The position numbers and the translations under genes are program-made. A DNA stretch of 64,000 bases from 13-2-20CM-66-19 sp036273735 (lineage in GTDB: Bacteria > Pseudomonadota > Gammaproteobacteria > Steroidobacterales > Steroidobacteraceae): NCBI GenBank assembly GCA_036273735.1, contig DASUHA010000061.1, forward strand, positions 11,915-75,914. The letters are read 5' to 3'. Shown here in pieces: positions 26,318 through 35,464 of the stretch; position 1 is the stretch's first letter, and each line of letters opens with the position of its first letter. The notes beneath the pieces were generated by a model. The model saw nothing but the letters and a program-made list of their open reading frames with translations, ran no database searches and was not told the origin of the DNA.

Positions 26318-27526
26318 ATGAACATCAAACCGGTGGTCTCGGCACTGTTGCGCAACCGCATGGGTGCGGTCCTGGTAGCACTCGAGATCGCGATCGCGCT
26401 TGCGGTCCTCGTGAATGCGGCCTTCATCGTCGGCCAGCGCATCGCCATGATCGATGAGCCCACCGGCCTCGACTACCACGACATGTTTGCCGTCACGATG
26501 GCGGGGTTCACCAAGGACTTCAGTCTTCCGAGCTCGGTCGCATCCGATATGGCGTACCTCCGGAGCATGCCTGGTGTCGTAAGTGCCTCGCCCGTCGGCT
26601 CGATACCGCTGAGCGGCGACGGCGGGAACGGCGTGCTCTATGCCCAGACCGGCCAGCACGGCAATTCTGCGGTGTACACCACATTGCAGACCGACGAGCA
26701 GGGCATGAGCACCCTGGGAGCGACTCTGATTGCAGGACGCAACTTCCGCCCCACCGAGATCCTTCCCTGGTCGCATGCAATCGACCAGGCAGTGCCTGAA
26801 ATCATCGTGACCCAGTCATTGGCCAGGGCACTCTTTCCGGGGCGTCAGGCGCTCGGCCAGGTGGTATACGACGTGCGGAATCGGCCCATGACGATCATCG
26901 GCATCACACGCGACTTCAAGGGTCAGGTGGGTGCCGGGACTCCTCCCTATAACGTCGCACTGATGCCGCAGCTGGCGGGAGCGTTCGGCGGATACTACTG
27001 TCTCGTGCGTACCGAGCCCGGGAGAGCCGAGGCGATCATGCGGCGGGCAGAGCGGGAGCTGGCGGTGCGCAACACCACCCGCGTGATCTTCTATGCGCAC
27101 ACGCTCGACTACTTCAAGGGTCAGCTCGATTCCGAGAATCGCAATATGGCGATCTTTCTCGTCGCGGTCACCGCACTCATCCTGGCCATCACCTGCCTCG
27201 GTATCTTCGGGCTGACGACCTTCAACGTGAGCACCCGTACCAAGCAGATCGGCACCATGCGCGCCGTCGGCGCCCGAAAGCGCGACGTGGTCAGCCACTT
27301 CCTGCTTGAGAACGCGATCATCGTTGCGCTCGGCGTGTTGGTCGGCTGCACGCTGACACTCGGCGTCGGTTACTGGCTCTCCAGGGCATACGGGATGCCC
27401 CGGCTCGACCTCTATTTTCTCGCCGCGGGCGTCTTCATCCTCGCTGCCATCGGTCAGCTCGCCGCGTGGCAACCGGCGCGGCGGGCAGCTTCGGTGCCGC
27501 CGTCGGTCGCCACACGCACGGTTTGA
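26318..27526 (+). CDS. FtsX/MacB-type ABC permease, B1
   Basis: 402 residues from ATG 26318, 1 nt after the A1 stop; longer in-frame extensions lie inside A1. N-terminal TM (GAVLVALEIAIALAVLVNAA), a periplasmic domain of about 230 residues, then three TM helices with the coupling helix TRTKQIGTMRAVGARKRDVV. The C-terminus PARRAASVPPSVATRTV is identical in all three B permeases. B-type proteins differ clearly from A-type, so each A-B pair probably forms a heterodimer. Confidence 0.92.
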   Translation: MNIKPVVSALLRNRMGAVLVALEIAIALAVLVNAAFIVGQRIAMIDEPTGLDYHDMFAVTMAGFTKDFSLPSSVASDMAYLRSMPGVVSASPVGSIPLSGDGGNGVLYAQTGQHGNSAVYTTLQTDEQGMSTLGATLIAGRNFRPTEILPWSHAIDQAVPEIIVTQSLARALFPGRQALGQVVYDVRNRPMTIIGITRDFKGQVGAGTPPYNVALMPQLAGAFGGYYCLVRTEPGRAEAIMRRAERELAVRNTTRVIFYAHTLDYFKGQLDSENRNMAIFLVAVTALILAITCLGIFGLTTFNVSTRTKQIGTMRAVGARKRDVVSHFLLENAIIVALGVLVGCTLTLGVGYWLSRAYGMPRLDLYFLAAGVFILAAIGQLAAWQPARRAASVPPSVATRTV

Positions 27527-27548
27527 GGGCCCGCCAAGGAGCTCACTC

Positions 27549-28877
27549 ATGCTCGGATACTATCTTCGCCTTTCCCTCAAGAGCCTCCGGCGTACTCCCG
27601 GTCTCACCGCCCTCATGGTCTGCGCCATTGCGTTGGGGATCGGCGCCTGCATCGTGACGCTGACGGTGTACCACGCCATGTCAGGCAATCCGATCTGGTG
27701 GAAGAACAACGTCCTTTACGCCGTGACCATGGATTCCTGGGAGGCCGCCCGGCCTTACGATCCGGAGCACCCGACGCTGCCGCCGTGGCAAATGACCTAC
27801 AAGGATGCCACCTATCTCGCGCAGTCGAATATCCCGAAGCGCTCGGTCGTCATGGCGCAGCTGCACGGAAGTCTGAGCGGTGTTGCCGGGCAGAGGCTGC
27901 CGGTCAACGCGTTGACGCGCGCCACGACAGGAGACTTCTTTGCGATGTTCGACGTGCCCTTCCAATACGGAGGACCCTGGCGCGCCGAGGCTGACAAGGG
28001 ACCCGAGCCCGTCATCGTGCTCAGCAAGGCGATGAACGACACGCTCTTCGGCGGCCGCGACAGTGTCGGAAAGACCGTGGTCTGGAGCGGCCACCAGTTT
28101 CGCGTGACCGGCGTCCTCGCCGACTGGCAACCCCTGCCCAAATTCTACGATCTGATCGACAACGGCCCGTTCGCTGCGCCTGAGGACGTCTTCGTTCCGT
28201 TCGCCTGGACGGCGATCATGCAGCAGTTCCCTACCGGTAACACCGACTGCCCGAGCACGACCAAAGAGCGGACGTTCCGCGACTTCCTCGGCTCGGAGTG
28301 CGTCTGGACCGAAATGTGGGTCGAGCTGCCGACTGCCGCCAGCCGCCATCGCTTTCAGGCCTTCATGGACGCGTACTGGGCGGCGCAACACCGGGCCGGA
28401 CGTTTCCCTCGCCCGCTCAACAATCATCTGACCACAGTCGACCAATGGCTGCAGATCAACGGCGTCGTCAGCAGCGACAGCCGCATTCTGCTGCGCGTCG
28501 CCTTCGCCTTCCTCGCAGTCTGCCTGATCAACACCGTCGGCATCCTGCTGACCAAGTTCCTGCGCGGTGCACCGCTCACCGGCCTGCGGCGCGCACTCGG
28601 AGCCCGGCGCATCCAGATCTTCCTGCAGCACATCGTGGAAGTTTCAATGGTCTCGCTTGCCGGTGGAACGCTGGGCCTCGCGCTCGGCGCATTCGGGCTG
28701 CTGGCGGTGCGGGCGCTCTACGGAGAGGCAGACCAGTACGGGGCGCTCGCTCATTTCGACCCCTTGGGAGTGGCCTGGGCACTGGCTCTCGCGGCGCTGT
28801 CGACGCTTGCCGCGGGTCTTTATCCCGCACTCACGGCCGGCAGGGTGCCGCCCGCGGTGTACCTGAAGAGTCGCTAG
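27549..28877 (+). CDS. FtsX/MacB-type ABC permease, A2
   Basis: 442 residues, colinear with A1. It shares the N-terminal helix and HAMSGNPIWWKNN, the periplasmic TGDFFAMFDVPFQYGGPW segment, an SECVWTEMW motif and the three C-terminal TM helices with coupling sequence LTGLRRALGARRIQIFLQH. Similarity to A1 is high along the whole length, so this is a paralogue from tandem duplication. It begins 22 nt after B1. Confidence 0.92.
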   Translation: MLGYYLRLSLKSLRRTPGLTALMVCAIALGIGACIVTLTVYHAMSGNPIWWKNNVLYAVTMDSWEAARPYDPEHPTLPPWQMTYKDATYLAQSNIPKRSVVMAQLHGSLSGVAGQRLPVNALTRATTGDFFAMFDVPFQYGGPWRAEADKGPEPVIVLSKAMNDTLFGGRDSVGKTVVWSGHQFRVTGVLADWQPLPKFYDLIDNGPFAAPEDVFVPFAWTAIMQQFPTGNTDCPSTTKERTFRDFLGSECVWTEMWVELPTAASRHRFQAFMDAYWAAQHRAGRFPRPLNNHLTTVDQWLQINGVVSSDSRILLRVAFAFLAVCLINTVGILLTKFLRGAPLTGLRRALGARRIQIFLQHIVEVSMVSLAGGTLGLALGAFGLLAVRALYGEADQYGALAHFDPLGVAWALALAALSTLAAGLYPALTAGRVPPAVYLKSR

Positions 28878-28910
28878 CGCCCCTTTTGGAGCGATGACGG
28901 AGAAACATCC

Positions 28911-30125
28911 ATGAGTCTTAACGTCAAACCCGTCGTTTCGGCGCTGCGGCACAATCGCGCCGGCGCAATGCTGGTGGCCCTGGAGATCGCGATTGCGCTC
29001 GCAGTAATGGTCAATGCCGCCTGGATCGTCGCGCAACGCGTCCATGCGATCGAGACGCCGACCGGGATCGACTACCACAACATGTTCGCGATCGGCATCG
29101 CCGGGGTCACGGGCGACTTCAATCCGTCCGCCGCAGAACAGGCGGATCTCGCCTATGTGCGCAGCCTCCCCGGGGTCGTATCCGCGTCGGTCGCTTCCGG
29201 AGTTCCGCTGGCTGCGCATGGTCAGGGGGACTTCTTCTGGAAAAGCCCCGAGCAGCGGGGAGCCATGATCAACCCCCGCACCATGCAGATGGATGAGAAC
29301 GGCCTAAAGACTCTGGGAGCGCACATAGTCGCCGGCCGTGACTTCACCGCAGCCGATATCGTGCCGTATTTCAACGACTATTCGCGACTGGCTCATGAGG
29401 CGCTGATCACGCAGTCGCTCGCCCGCAAACTCTTTCCGGGTGGCGATGCGCTCGGCAAGGCCCTCTACACGGGGAGCGACAATCTCGTCACGATCATCGG
29501 GATTACCAACGACTTCATGGGCTCGGTGGTGCGCGCCGATCCGTCGTACGACACGCTCGTGTTCCCACAGACTCCCGGGACCGACGGGTTCTACTATATT
29601 CTCGTGCGCACCCGGCCCGGAAAGACACAGGCGCTAATGCAGGCGGTAGTAGACCACATCGCCCCCTCGAGTCTGGACCGCGTCATCACCTTCGCGCACC
29701 CCTTCGACTACTTCAAGCAGCGACTCGATGCCGAGAATCGCAATGTGGTGATCTTCCTGACGACCATCACGGCCCTCGTCCTCGCCGTCGCCTGTCTCGG
29801 TATCTTTGGTCTCACCACCTTCAACGTCAGCGCGCGCACGAAACAGATCGGCACCATGCGCGCCATCGGCGCGCGCCGCCGCGACGTCGTGGCTCACTTC
29901 ATGATCGAGAACGCGATCGTCCTGATAGCGGGCGTCCTGGTGGGGTGCACGCTCGCGCTCGGCGCTGCGTACTGGCTGACCGCTCAATACCAGCTGCCGC
30001 GCCTCGACCTCGTCTACCTCGCCGTGGGCGTCATCGGCGTCGCGATCGTGGGCCAGCTCGCAGCCTGGCAGCCCGCGCGACGCGCGGCATCCGTGCCGCC
30101 ATCCGTGGCGACCCGCACGGTTTGA
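28911..30125 (+). CDS. FtsX/MacB-type ABC permease, B2
   Basis: 404 residues, colinear with B1: N-terminal TM (GAMLVALEIAIALAVMVNAA), periplasmic domain, three TM helices, coupling helix ARTKQIGTMRAIGARRRDVV and the common C-terminal tail. Divergence from B1 is concentrated in the periplasmic domain, where substrate or adaptor contacts are expected. It is predicted to pair with A2. Confidence 0.92.
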   Translation: MSLNVKPVVSALRHNRAGAMLVALEIAIALAVMVNAAWIVAQRVHAIETPTGIDYHNMFAIGIAGVTGDFNPSAAEQADLAYVRSLPGVVSASVASGVPLAAHGQGDFFWKSPEQRGAMINPRTMQMDENGLKTLGAHIVAGRDFTAADIVPYFNDYSRLAHEALITQSLARKLFPGGDALGKALYTGSDNLVTIIGITNDFMGSVVRADPSYDTLVFPQTPGTDGFYYILVRTRPGKTQALMQAVVDHIAPSSLDRVITFAHPFDYFKQRLDAENRNVVIFLTTITALVLAVACLGIFGLTTFNVSARTKQIGTMRAIGARRRDVVAHFMIENAIVLIAGVLVGCTLALGAAYWLTAQYQLPRLDLVYLAVGVIGVAIVGQLAAWQPARRAASVPPSVATRTV

Positions 30126-30148
30126 CTTTTGCCACTCGCGAGCCCGGG

Positions 30149-31489
30149 ATGCGCATCGGCTACTACCTGCGCCTCGCGCTGAAGAGCCTCGCGCGAACGC
30201 CCGGCCTCACGGCGCTCATGATGTGCGCCATCGGTTTCGGAATCGCGGCCTGTATCGTGATGCTCACGATCTATCACGCGATGTCAGGCAACCCCATCTG
30301 GTGGAAGAACAACGTCCTCTATGCGGTGACCATGGACACCTGGGCGCCGCGAGCGCCCTTCGATTCGGACCGGCCGGCGCTGCCGCCGCCGCAGCTCACC
30401 TACAGAGATGCGAGCTACCTGTTCCAGTCCGCGATTCCGCAGCGCAAGGTCATGATGTACCCGATCAAGGGCGTCCTGAGTGGCGCCCCGGGCCAGCGCC
30501 ACCCGGCGCCGGTTCTGACCCGGGCCACGACAGCGGATTTCTTCGCGATGTTCGACGTGTCGTTCGAATACGGCGGCGCGTGGGATGCGGCGGCGGACCG
30601 CGGTCCGGACCCGGTGGTCGTGATCAGTCACGAGGAGAACGAAAGGCTCTTCGGGGGTGCCGACAGCGTCGGACACACCATTCTCTGGAATGGCCACCCT
30701 TTCCGCATCGTGGGGGTAATGGGAGGCTGGTGGCCAAAACCCAGGTTTTACGATGTCATCAACGGCGCCTTCGACAAACCGGAGGATGTCTACGTGCCCT
30801 TCGGCTGGGGACCGGCACTGCAGCAGCTGCCGGTCGGAATGGTGGCCTGCTGGGGTGATACATCGCACGACACCTACGCAGGATTTTTGGGCGGGGAGTG
30901 CAGCTGGATCCAGATGTGGGTCGAGTTGCCGAATGCGGCGAGCCGAGACAGGATGCTTGCGCTGATGAACGCGTATGCAGTGTCGCAGCGCAAATCCGGC
31001 CGCTTTCGGCGGCCCCTCGACAACCGCCTGACCCGGGTCAGTCAGTGGCTCGCCGAGCAGGGGGTCGTCACCAACGACAGCCGGCTCCTCCTGCGCCTCG
31101 CATTCGCGTTCCTCGCGGTCAGCCTCATCAACACCGCGGGCATCCTGCTCGCGAAGTTTCTGCGAGCGGCACCGACCGCCGGCGTCCGCCGGGCGCTCGG
31201 CGCGACACGCGCGCAGATTTTCCTACAGTACCTCATCGAGGTCGCGGCGCTGTCGCTCGCAGGCTCCGGGCTCGGCCTCGCTCTTGGCGCGCTCGGGCTG
31301 CGGGCGATGCACTGGCTGTACGCGATCAACACCGTGGACAACTCCGGCTATCAGGAGCTCACACACTTCGATCCTGCAGGTCTCGCCTGGGCTCTGGCGC
31401 TCGCATTCCTCTCGACCTTCGCCGCGGGACTCTATCCGGCGTGGCGCATCGGCCGCCTGCCGCCAGCGACCTACCTGAAATCCCAGTGA
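30149..31489 (+). CDS. FtsX/MacB-type ABC permease, A3
   Basis: 446 residues from ATG 30149. A far-upstream in-frame start would lie inside B2. Same layout as A1 and A2, with HAMSGNPIWWKNN, GDSTH-like periplasmic loops that differ from the other copies, and the coupling segment TAGVRRALGATRAQIFLQY. A few residues longer near the last loop (YAINTVDNSGYQEL). Third A-type copy. Confidence 0.92.
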   Translation: MRIGYYLRLALKSLARTPGLTALMMCAIGFGIAACIVMLTIYHAMSGNPIWWKNNVLYAVTMDTWAPRAPFDSDRPALPPPQLTYRDASYLFQSAIPQRKVMMYPIKGVLSGAPGQRHPAPVLTRATTADFFAMFDVSFEYGGAWDAAADRGPDPVVVISHEENERLFGGADSVGHTILWNGHPFRIVGVMGGWWPKPRFYDVINGAFDKPEDVYVPFGWGPALQQLPVGMVACWGDTSHDTYAGFLGGECSWIQMWVELPNAASRDRMLALMNAYAVSQRKSGRFRRPLDNRLTRVSQWLAEQGVVTNDSRLLLRLAFAFLAVSLINTAGILLAKFLRAAPTAGVRRALGATRAQIFLQYLIEVAALSLAGSGLGLALGALGLRAMHWLYAINTVDNSGYQELTHFDPAGLAWALALAFLSTFAAGLYPAWRIGRLPPATYLKSQ

Positions 31490-31509
31490 GGCGGGTCGCG
31501 AGATCACCG

Positions 31510-32727
31510 ATGAGTCTGAATCTCCGATCCCTGACCTCTGCCCTGCTCCGCAGGCGCGCCGGAGCCGTCCTGGTGGCGCTGCAAGTGGCCATCGCTCTGG
31601 CGATAATGGTCAACGCGGTCTACATCGTGCAACAGCGTGTCACCTGGATCGTGCGACCGACCGGTATCGACGTGACCCATCTTTTCGTGATCTCGAGCTC
31701 CAGTCTCGCGAGCCGTCCCGATGCCGGGCATGCCATCGAGGAGGATCTCGCCTACCTGCGCAGCCTCCCGAACGTCATTTCCGCGACCGCGAGCAATAGC
31801 GTGCCATTCAACCTGGGCGGCAACATCGGCATTTGGCTCCGACCGGGCCACCAGGGGCGGGAGCTCAATCCCCGCTATCTGATCATGGACTCGGCCGGGC
31901 TCGGAACCCTGGGCGCGCATCTGCTCGCGGGCCGCAACTTCAAGCCCGAGGAGATCCGGCCGCCCGACACGGCGGACGATCTGGGCGACTTCGTGTCGGA
32001 GCTGATCGTGAGCCGTGCGTTTGCCCGAGCGCTCTTTCCGAGCGGCGCCGCCGTTGGCAAGGTGGTGTATTTCGAGAACGATCGGCCTGTGACCATCATC
32101 GGAATCATCGATGACTTGCGGGTAGCCCGAGCCTCCGCGTCCGCGGGCGACTTGCTGGCCATTTTCCCCAGCCTGCCGAGCGCAACGTCCACAGTCGATT
32201 ATCTCGTGCGCACCCGCGCCGGTGAGCGCGATGCGGTGATGCGCGATGCCGCCCTGCATCTCGCCGATTCCAATCCCGACCGGGTGATCAACTGGGCACG
32301 CCCGCTCACCTTCTTCAAATGGAACGCCGATGCGGAGGATCGCAATACGGCGATCTGCCTGACCGTGATCACCGCACTCCTGCTGGCGATCACCTGCCTC
32401 GGCATTTTCGGGCTGGTGACCTTCAATGTCAGCAGCCGGACCAAGCAGATCGGCACCCTGCGTGCCGTCGGCGCGCGCAGGCGCGACGTCGTGGCTCACT
32501 TCATGGTCGAGAACGCAATCGTCCTCACGACGGGTGTGCTCACCGGTTGCGCGCTCGCACTGGCGGTCGGCTACTGGCTCTCCCTGCGGTACGGATTGCC
32601 CCGCCTCGACCTTTATTACCTGGTCAGCGGCGTCGTGGCTCTCTGGGTGGTGGGTCAGCTCGCCGCCTGGCATCCGGCTCGGCGCGCCGCATCGGTGCCG
32701 CCGTCGGTAGCCACGCGCACGGTATGA
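31510..32727 (+). CDS. FtsX/MacB-type ABC permease, B3
   Basis: 405 residues from ATG 31510; longer in-frame extensions lie inside A3. Same topology as B1 and B2, with coupling helix SRTKQIGTLRAVGARRRDVV and the same C-terminal tail ending VPPSVATRTV. It is the most divergent of the three B copies in the periplasmic part. The sigma54 regulator begins 24 nt downstream. Confidence 0.92.
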   Translation: MSLNLRSLTSALLRRRAGAVLVALQVAIALAIMVNAVYIVQQRVTWIVRPTGIDVTHLFVISSSSLASRPDAGHAIEEDLAYLRSLPNVISATASNSVPFNLGGNIGIWLRPGHQGRELNPRYLIMDSAGLGTLGAHLLAGRNFKPEEIRPPDTADDLGDFVSELIVSRAFARALFPSGAAVGKVVYFENDRPVTIIGIIDDLRVARASASAGDLLAIFPSLPSATSTVDYLVRTRAGERDAVMRDAALHLADSNPDRVINWARPLTFFKWNADAEDRNTAICLTVITALLLAITCLGIFGLVTFNVSSRTKQIGTLRAVGARRRDVVAHFMVENAIVLTTGVLTGCALALAVGYWLSLRYGLPRLDLYYLVSGVVALWVVGQLAAWHPARRAASVPPSVATRTV

Positions 32728-32751
32728 CGCCATTCCGGTAGGATTTCGAAC

Positions 32752-34128
32752 ATGAGCGGCATTCCTTCAGAGCGTTCGCGCTCGAGCCTGGACGACGGCC
32801 TGATCCTGGTGACCGACGACAACGAGGCGGTGCGGACTGCGCTCGAAGTGCTGCTGTCGCTGCACGGCGCCCGCGTACTTCAGGCGGCATCGCCGGCCGA
32901 GGCACTGGAGGCGCTCGATAGACAGCCGGTGGACATCCTCATCCAGGACATGAACTTCCGCCGCGAGGCGACGAGCGGCGAGGAAGGGGTGCAGCTCTTT
33001 CACGAGGTGAGGAAGCGCCATTCTGAGGTTCCGATCATTCTGCTGACGGCATGGACGCACCTCGAGACCGCCGTCGAGCTCGTCAAGTCCGGGGCGGCCG
33101 ACTACGTAGCAAAGCCTTGGGACGATGCACGCTTGCTCACTACGCTGCGAAATCTGCTCGACCTGAGGCGGGCGCGCGCAGAGACCGCCCGCGTCCAGAA
33201 CCAGCGCCGCCAGGCGCGTCAGGCCCTGGCTTCGCGCTTCGATTTGCGCGGCGCCATATACGAGAGCGATTCGATGCACACCCTGGTTGCCATGGCGACT
33301 CAGGTGGCCCACGCCGACGTGCCGATTCTCATCACCGGGCCCAACGGAGCCGGCAAGGAGGTGCTCGCAGACATCGTCCACGCCAACTCCTCCGTCAAAT
33401 CGGGGCCCTACCTCAAGGTCAATCTCGGTGCGTTGCCGCAGGAGCTGATCGAGGCCGAGCTCTTCGGCACGGAGGCCGGCGCGTTCACCGGCGCGCGCGC
33501 CCGCGTGGGCCGATTCGAAGCGGCCAATGGCGGCACGCTCTTTCTCGATGAGCTCGGCAACCTGTCGGCGCCCGGGCAGGCGAAGCTGCTGCGCGTCCTG
33601 CAGACTGGCGAGCTGCAGCGGCTCGGATCGAACCAGACCCGCCATACCCAGGTCCGGATGATCGCCGCCACGAACACCGACCTGCGCGCCGCCATTCGCG
33701 AAGGGCGGTTCCGGGAGGATCTGTACTATCGGCTCAACGTCATCGAGCTCGAGCTGCCGCCTCTCTCCCGGCGCCGGGAAGACATCCTGCCTCTTGCGCG
33801 GCATTTTCTCGCCAGCGGGCGGGAGCTTTCCGCGGAGGCGGAGCGGGCGCTCACGAGGCACTCCTGGCCGGGCAACGTGCGCGAGCTGCAGAACGTGATC
33901 CGACGCGCCTGTCTGCTCTCGAGCACGCCCTCGATCGGGGCGGAGGCGTTGGGACTTCCCGCCCCGGAGCACATCGAGGCTGCGGGTGAGCCGGTCGTCG
34001 ACCGCGCTGCCATCGAGCAGGCGCTGCAGCGAGCCGCCGGCGTGGTGGCGCACGCTGCGCGTGACCTGGGCCTCTCCCGTCAGGCACTCTACCGCCGGAT
34101 GGAAAAGCTCGGCATCAAGTCGGACTGA
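32752..34128 (+). CDS. NtrC-family sigma54-activating response regulator
   Basis: 458 residues. The receiver domain has the acidic TDDN start, phosphoacceptor D66 in LIQDMNFRRE and K121 in AKPWDD. The DMNF...SGEEG and KPWD pattern is typical of regulators found next to FtsX-type exporters. The AAA+ domain has a Walker A variant GPNGAGKE (196-203; usually GESGTGKE), the sigma54-contacting GAFTGA loop (243-248) and GGTLFLDEL. A Fis-type HTH is at the C-terminus (ARDLGLSRQALYRRMEKLGI). It should activate the sigma54 promoter at 22851 upstream of its own operon. That target is inference. Confidence 0.94.
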   Translation: MSGIPSERSRSSLDDGLILVTDDNEAVRTALEVLLSLHGARVLQAASPAEALEALDRQPVDILIQDMNFRREATSGEEGVQLFHEVRKRHSEVPIILLTAWTHLETAVELVKSGAADYVAKPWDDARLLTTLRNLLDLRRARAETARVQNQRRQARQALASRFDLRGAIYESDSMHTLVAMATQVAHADVPILITGPNGAGKEVLADIVHANSSVKSGPYLKVNLGALPQELIEAELFGTEAGAFTGARARVGRFEAANGGTLFLDELGNLSAPGQAKLLRVLQTGELQRLGSNQTRHTQVRMIAATNTDLRAAIREGRFREDLYYRLNVIELELPPLSRRREDILPLARHFLASGRELSAEAERALTRHSWPGNVRELQNVIRRACLLSSTPSIGAEALGLPAPEHIEAAGEPVVDRAAIEQALQRAAGVVAHAARDLGLSRQALYRRMEKLGIKSD

Positions 34129-35430
34129 ATGATTCTCAGGTCTCTCTCGGCGAGGGTGGCCGCAGCACTGACGCTCGCGACAGGCATCGCGGGCGCGGCC
34201 GGCGCGCTGGCGGGCCACGACCTGAAGTCCGTGCCGCTCGGCTTCCTCACGGCCGTGCTGCTGAGCGCGCCCGCAGCGGTGTGGCTCGGGATGCGGGTAT
34301 CGAAACCCTGGACTCACGTGCTCGATGCGGTGAGCAGCGGTATTGCGGGACTTCGCGACCGGGATTTCAGCGTCAGCATCACACCGACCGGCGGGCGGGA
34401 GCTCATCGATCTCGTGACGGCCTACAACTCTCTCGGCGACGTGTTGCGCCGCGAGAGACTCGACATCTACCAGCGTGAGCTCCTCCTCGATACCGTATTG
34501 CAGACGACGCCGCTCGCCCTCGTCCTGACCAACGCCGCCGGCTGGATCGTCTACGGCAACATCGCCGCGCGCCAGCTCCTGCGCGGCGGGCGCAAGCTCG
34601 AGGGGCTCGCCCTCGATGCACTGCTCGAGGAATCCCCGGCCGCCCTGCTCGAGGCGCTGAAGTGCGTCGGCGATACGCTCTTCACGATGGAGATCGGCGG
34701 CGAGCCTGAGGTTTACCATCTCTCCAGGCGCAGCTTCGTGCTCAACGGCCAGCCGCACGAGCTCATCCTCCTCAAGCAGCTCACGCGTGAGCTCGCCGCC
34801 CAGGAAGTGGTCGTGTGGAAGAAGGTCATCCGCGTCATCGCGCACGAGCTCAACAACTCCCTCGCGCCGATCCGCTCTCTCGCCCACTCGGGGAGCCTCC
34901 TCGCGGCCGGGCCCGAGAGCGCGCGGCTCGAAAAGGTGTTCGCCACCATCGGCGAGCGCGCATCCCACCTCGCCACGTTCATCGAGGGCTATGCGAAGTT
35001 TGCCAAGCTGCCGAAGCCCCGGCCCGCGCCCGTCGCCTGGCCGGCCTTCATCGACCGGATTGCCGCAACCCACACCTTCCGGATCGAAGGGGCTCTGCCG
35101 CAGCGCGAGGCGAGCTTCGATGTCGTCCAGCTCGAGCAGGTGATGATCAATCTCCTGAAGAACGCCGCCGAATCCGGCTCGCCATCCGATGCGATCACGG
35201 TCAGCGTTCACCCGCGTGCGCAAGGCTTTCTGATCGAAGTTGCCGATCGCGGCGCGGGCCTCTCGGAGCAGGTGCTGCGCGATGCCCTGCTGCCCTTTTT
35301 CTCCACCAAGGCCTCGGGCACCGGTCTCGGCCTCACCCTCTGCCGCGAAATCGTCGAAGCGCACGGCGGCCGCATCACCCTCGCCAACCGATCCGGCGGC
35401 GGCGCGATCGTCTCCATTCACTTGCCCTAG
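34129..35430 (+). CDS. NtrY-like membrane histidine kinase
   Basis: 433 residues. The ATG directly follows the regulator stop (TGAATG). Two N-terminal TM helices (about 10-28 and 36-55) are separated by only a few residues, so there is essentially no periplasmic sensor. Then a HAMP-like linker, a PAS-like domain (about 115-215), the phosphoacceptor H239 in VIAHELNNSLAPI, and an ATPase domain with NLLKNAAESG, DRGAGL and GTGLGLTL. The signal may be membrane-borne or passed on by the exporter itself. It is predicted to phosphorylate the adjacent regulator. Confidence 0.92.
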   Translation: MILRSLSARVAAALTLATGIAGAAGALAGHDLKSVPLGFLTAVLLSAPAAVWLGMRVSKPWTHVLDAVSSGIAGLRDRDFSVSITPTGGRELIDLVTAYNSLGDVLRRERLDIYQRELLLDTVLQTTPLALVLTNAAGWIVYGNIAARQLLRGGRKLEGLALDALLEESPAALLEALKCVGDTLFTMEIGGEPEVYHLSRRSFVLNGQPHELILLKQLTRELAAQEVVVWKKVIRVIAHELNNSLAPIRSLAHSGSLLAAGPESARLEKVFATIGERASHLATFIEGYAKFAKLPKPRPAPVAWPAFIDRIAATHTFRIEGALPQREASFDVVQLEQVMINLLKNAAESGSPSDAITVSVHPRAQGFLIEVADRGAGLSEQVLRDALLPFFSTKASGTGLGLTLCREIVEAHGGRITLANRSGGGAIVSIHLP

Positions 35431-35464
35431 CCCAAATTTAGTCCACGGCGCACTTGCCACCGAT

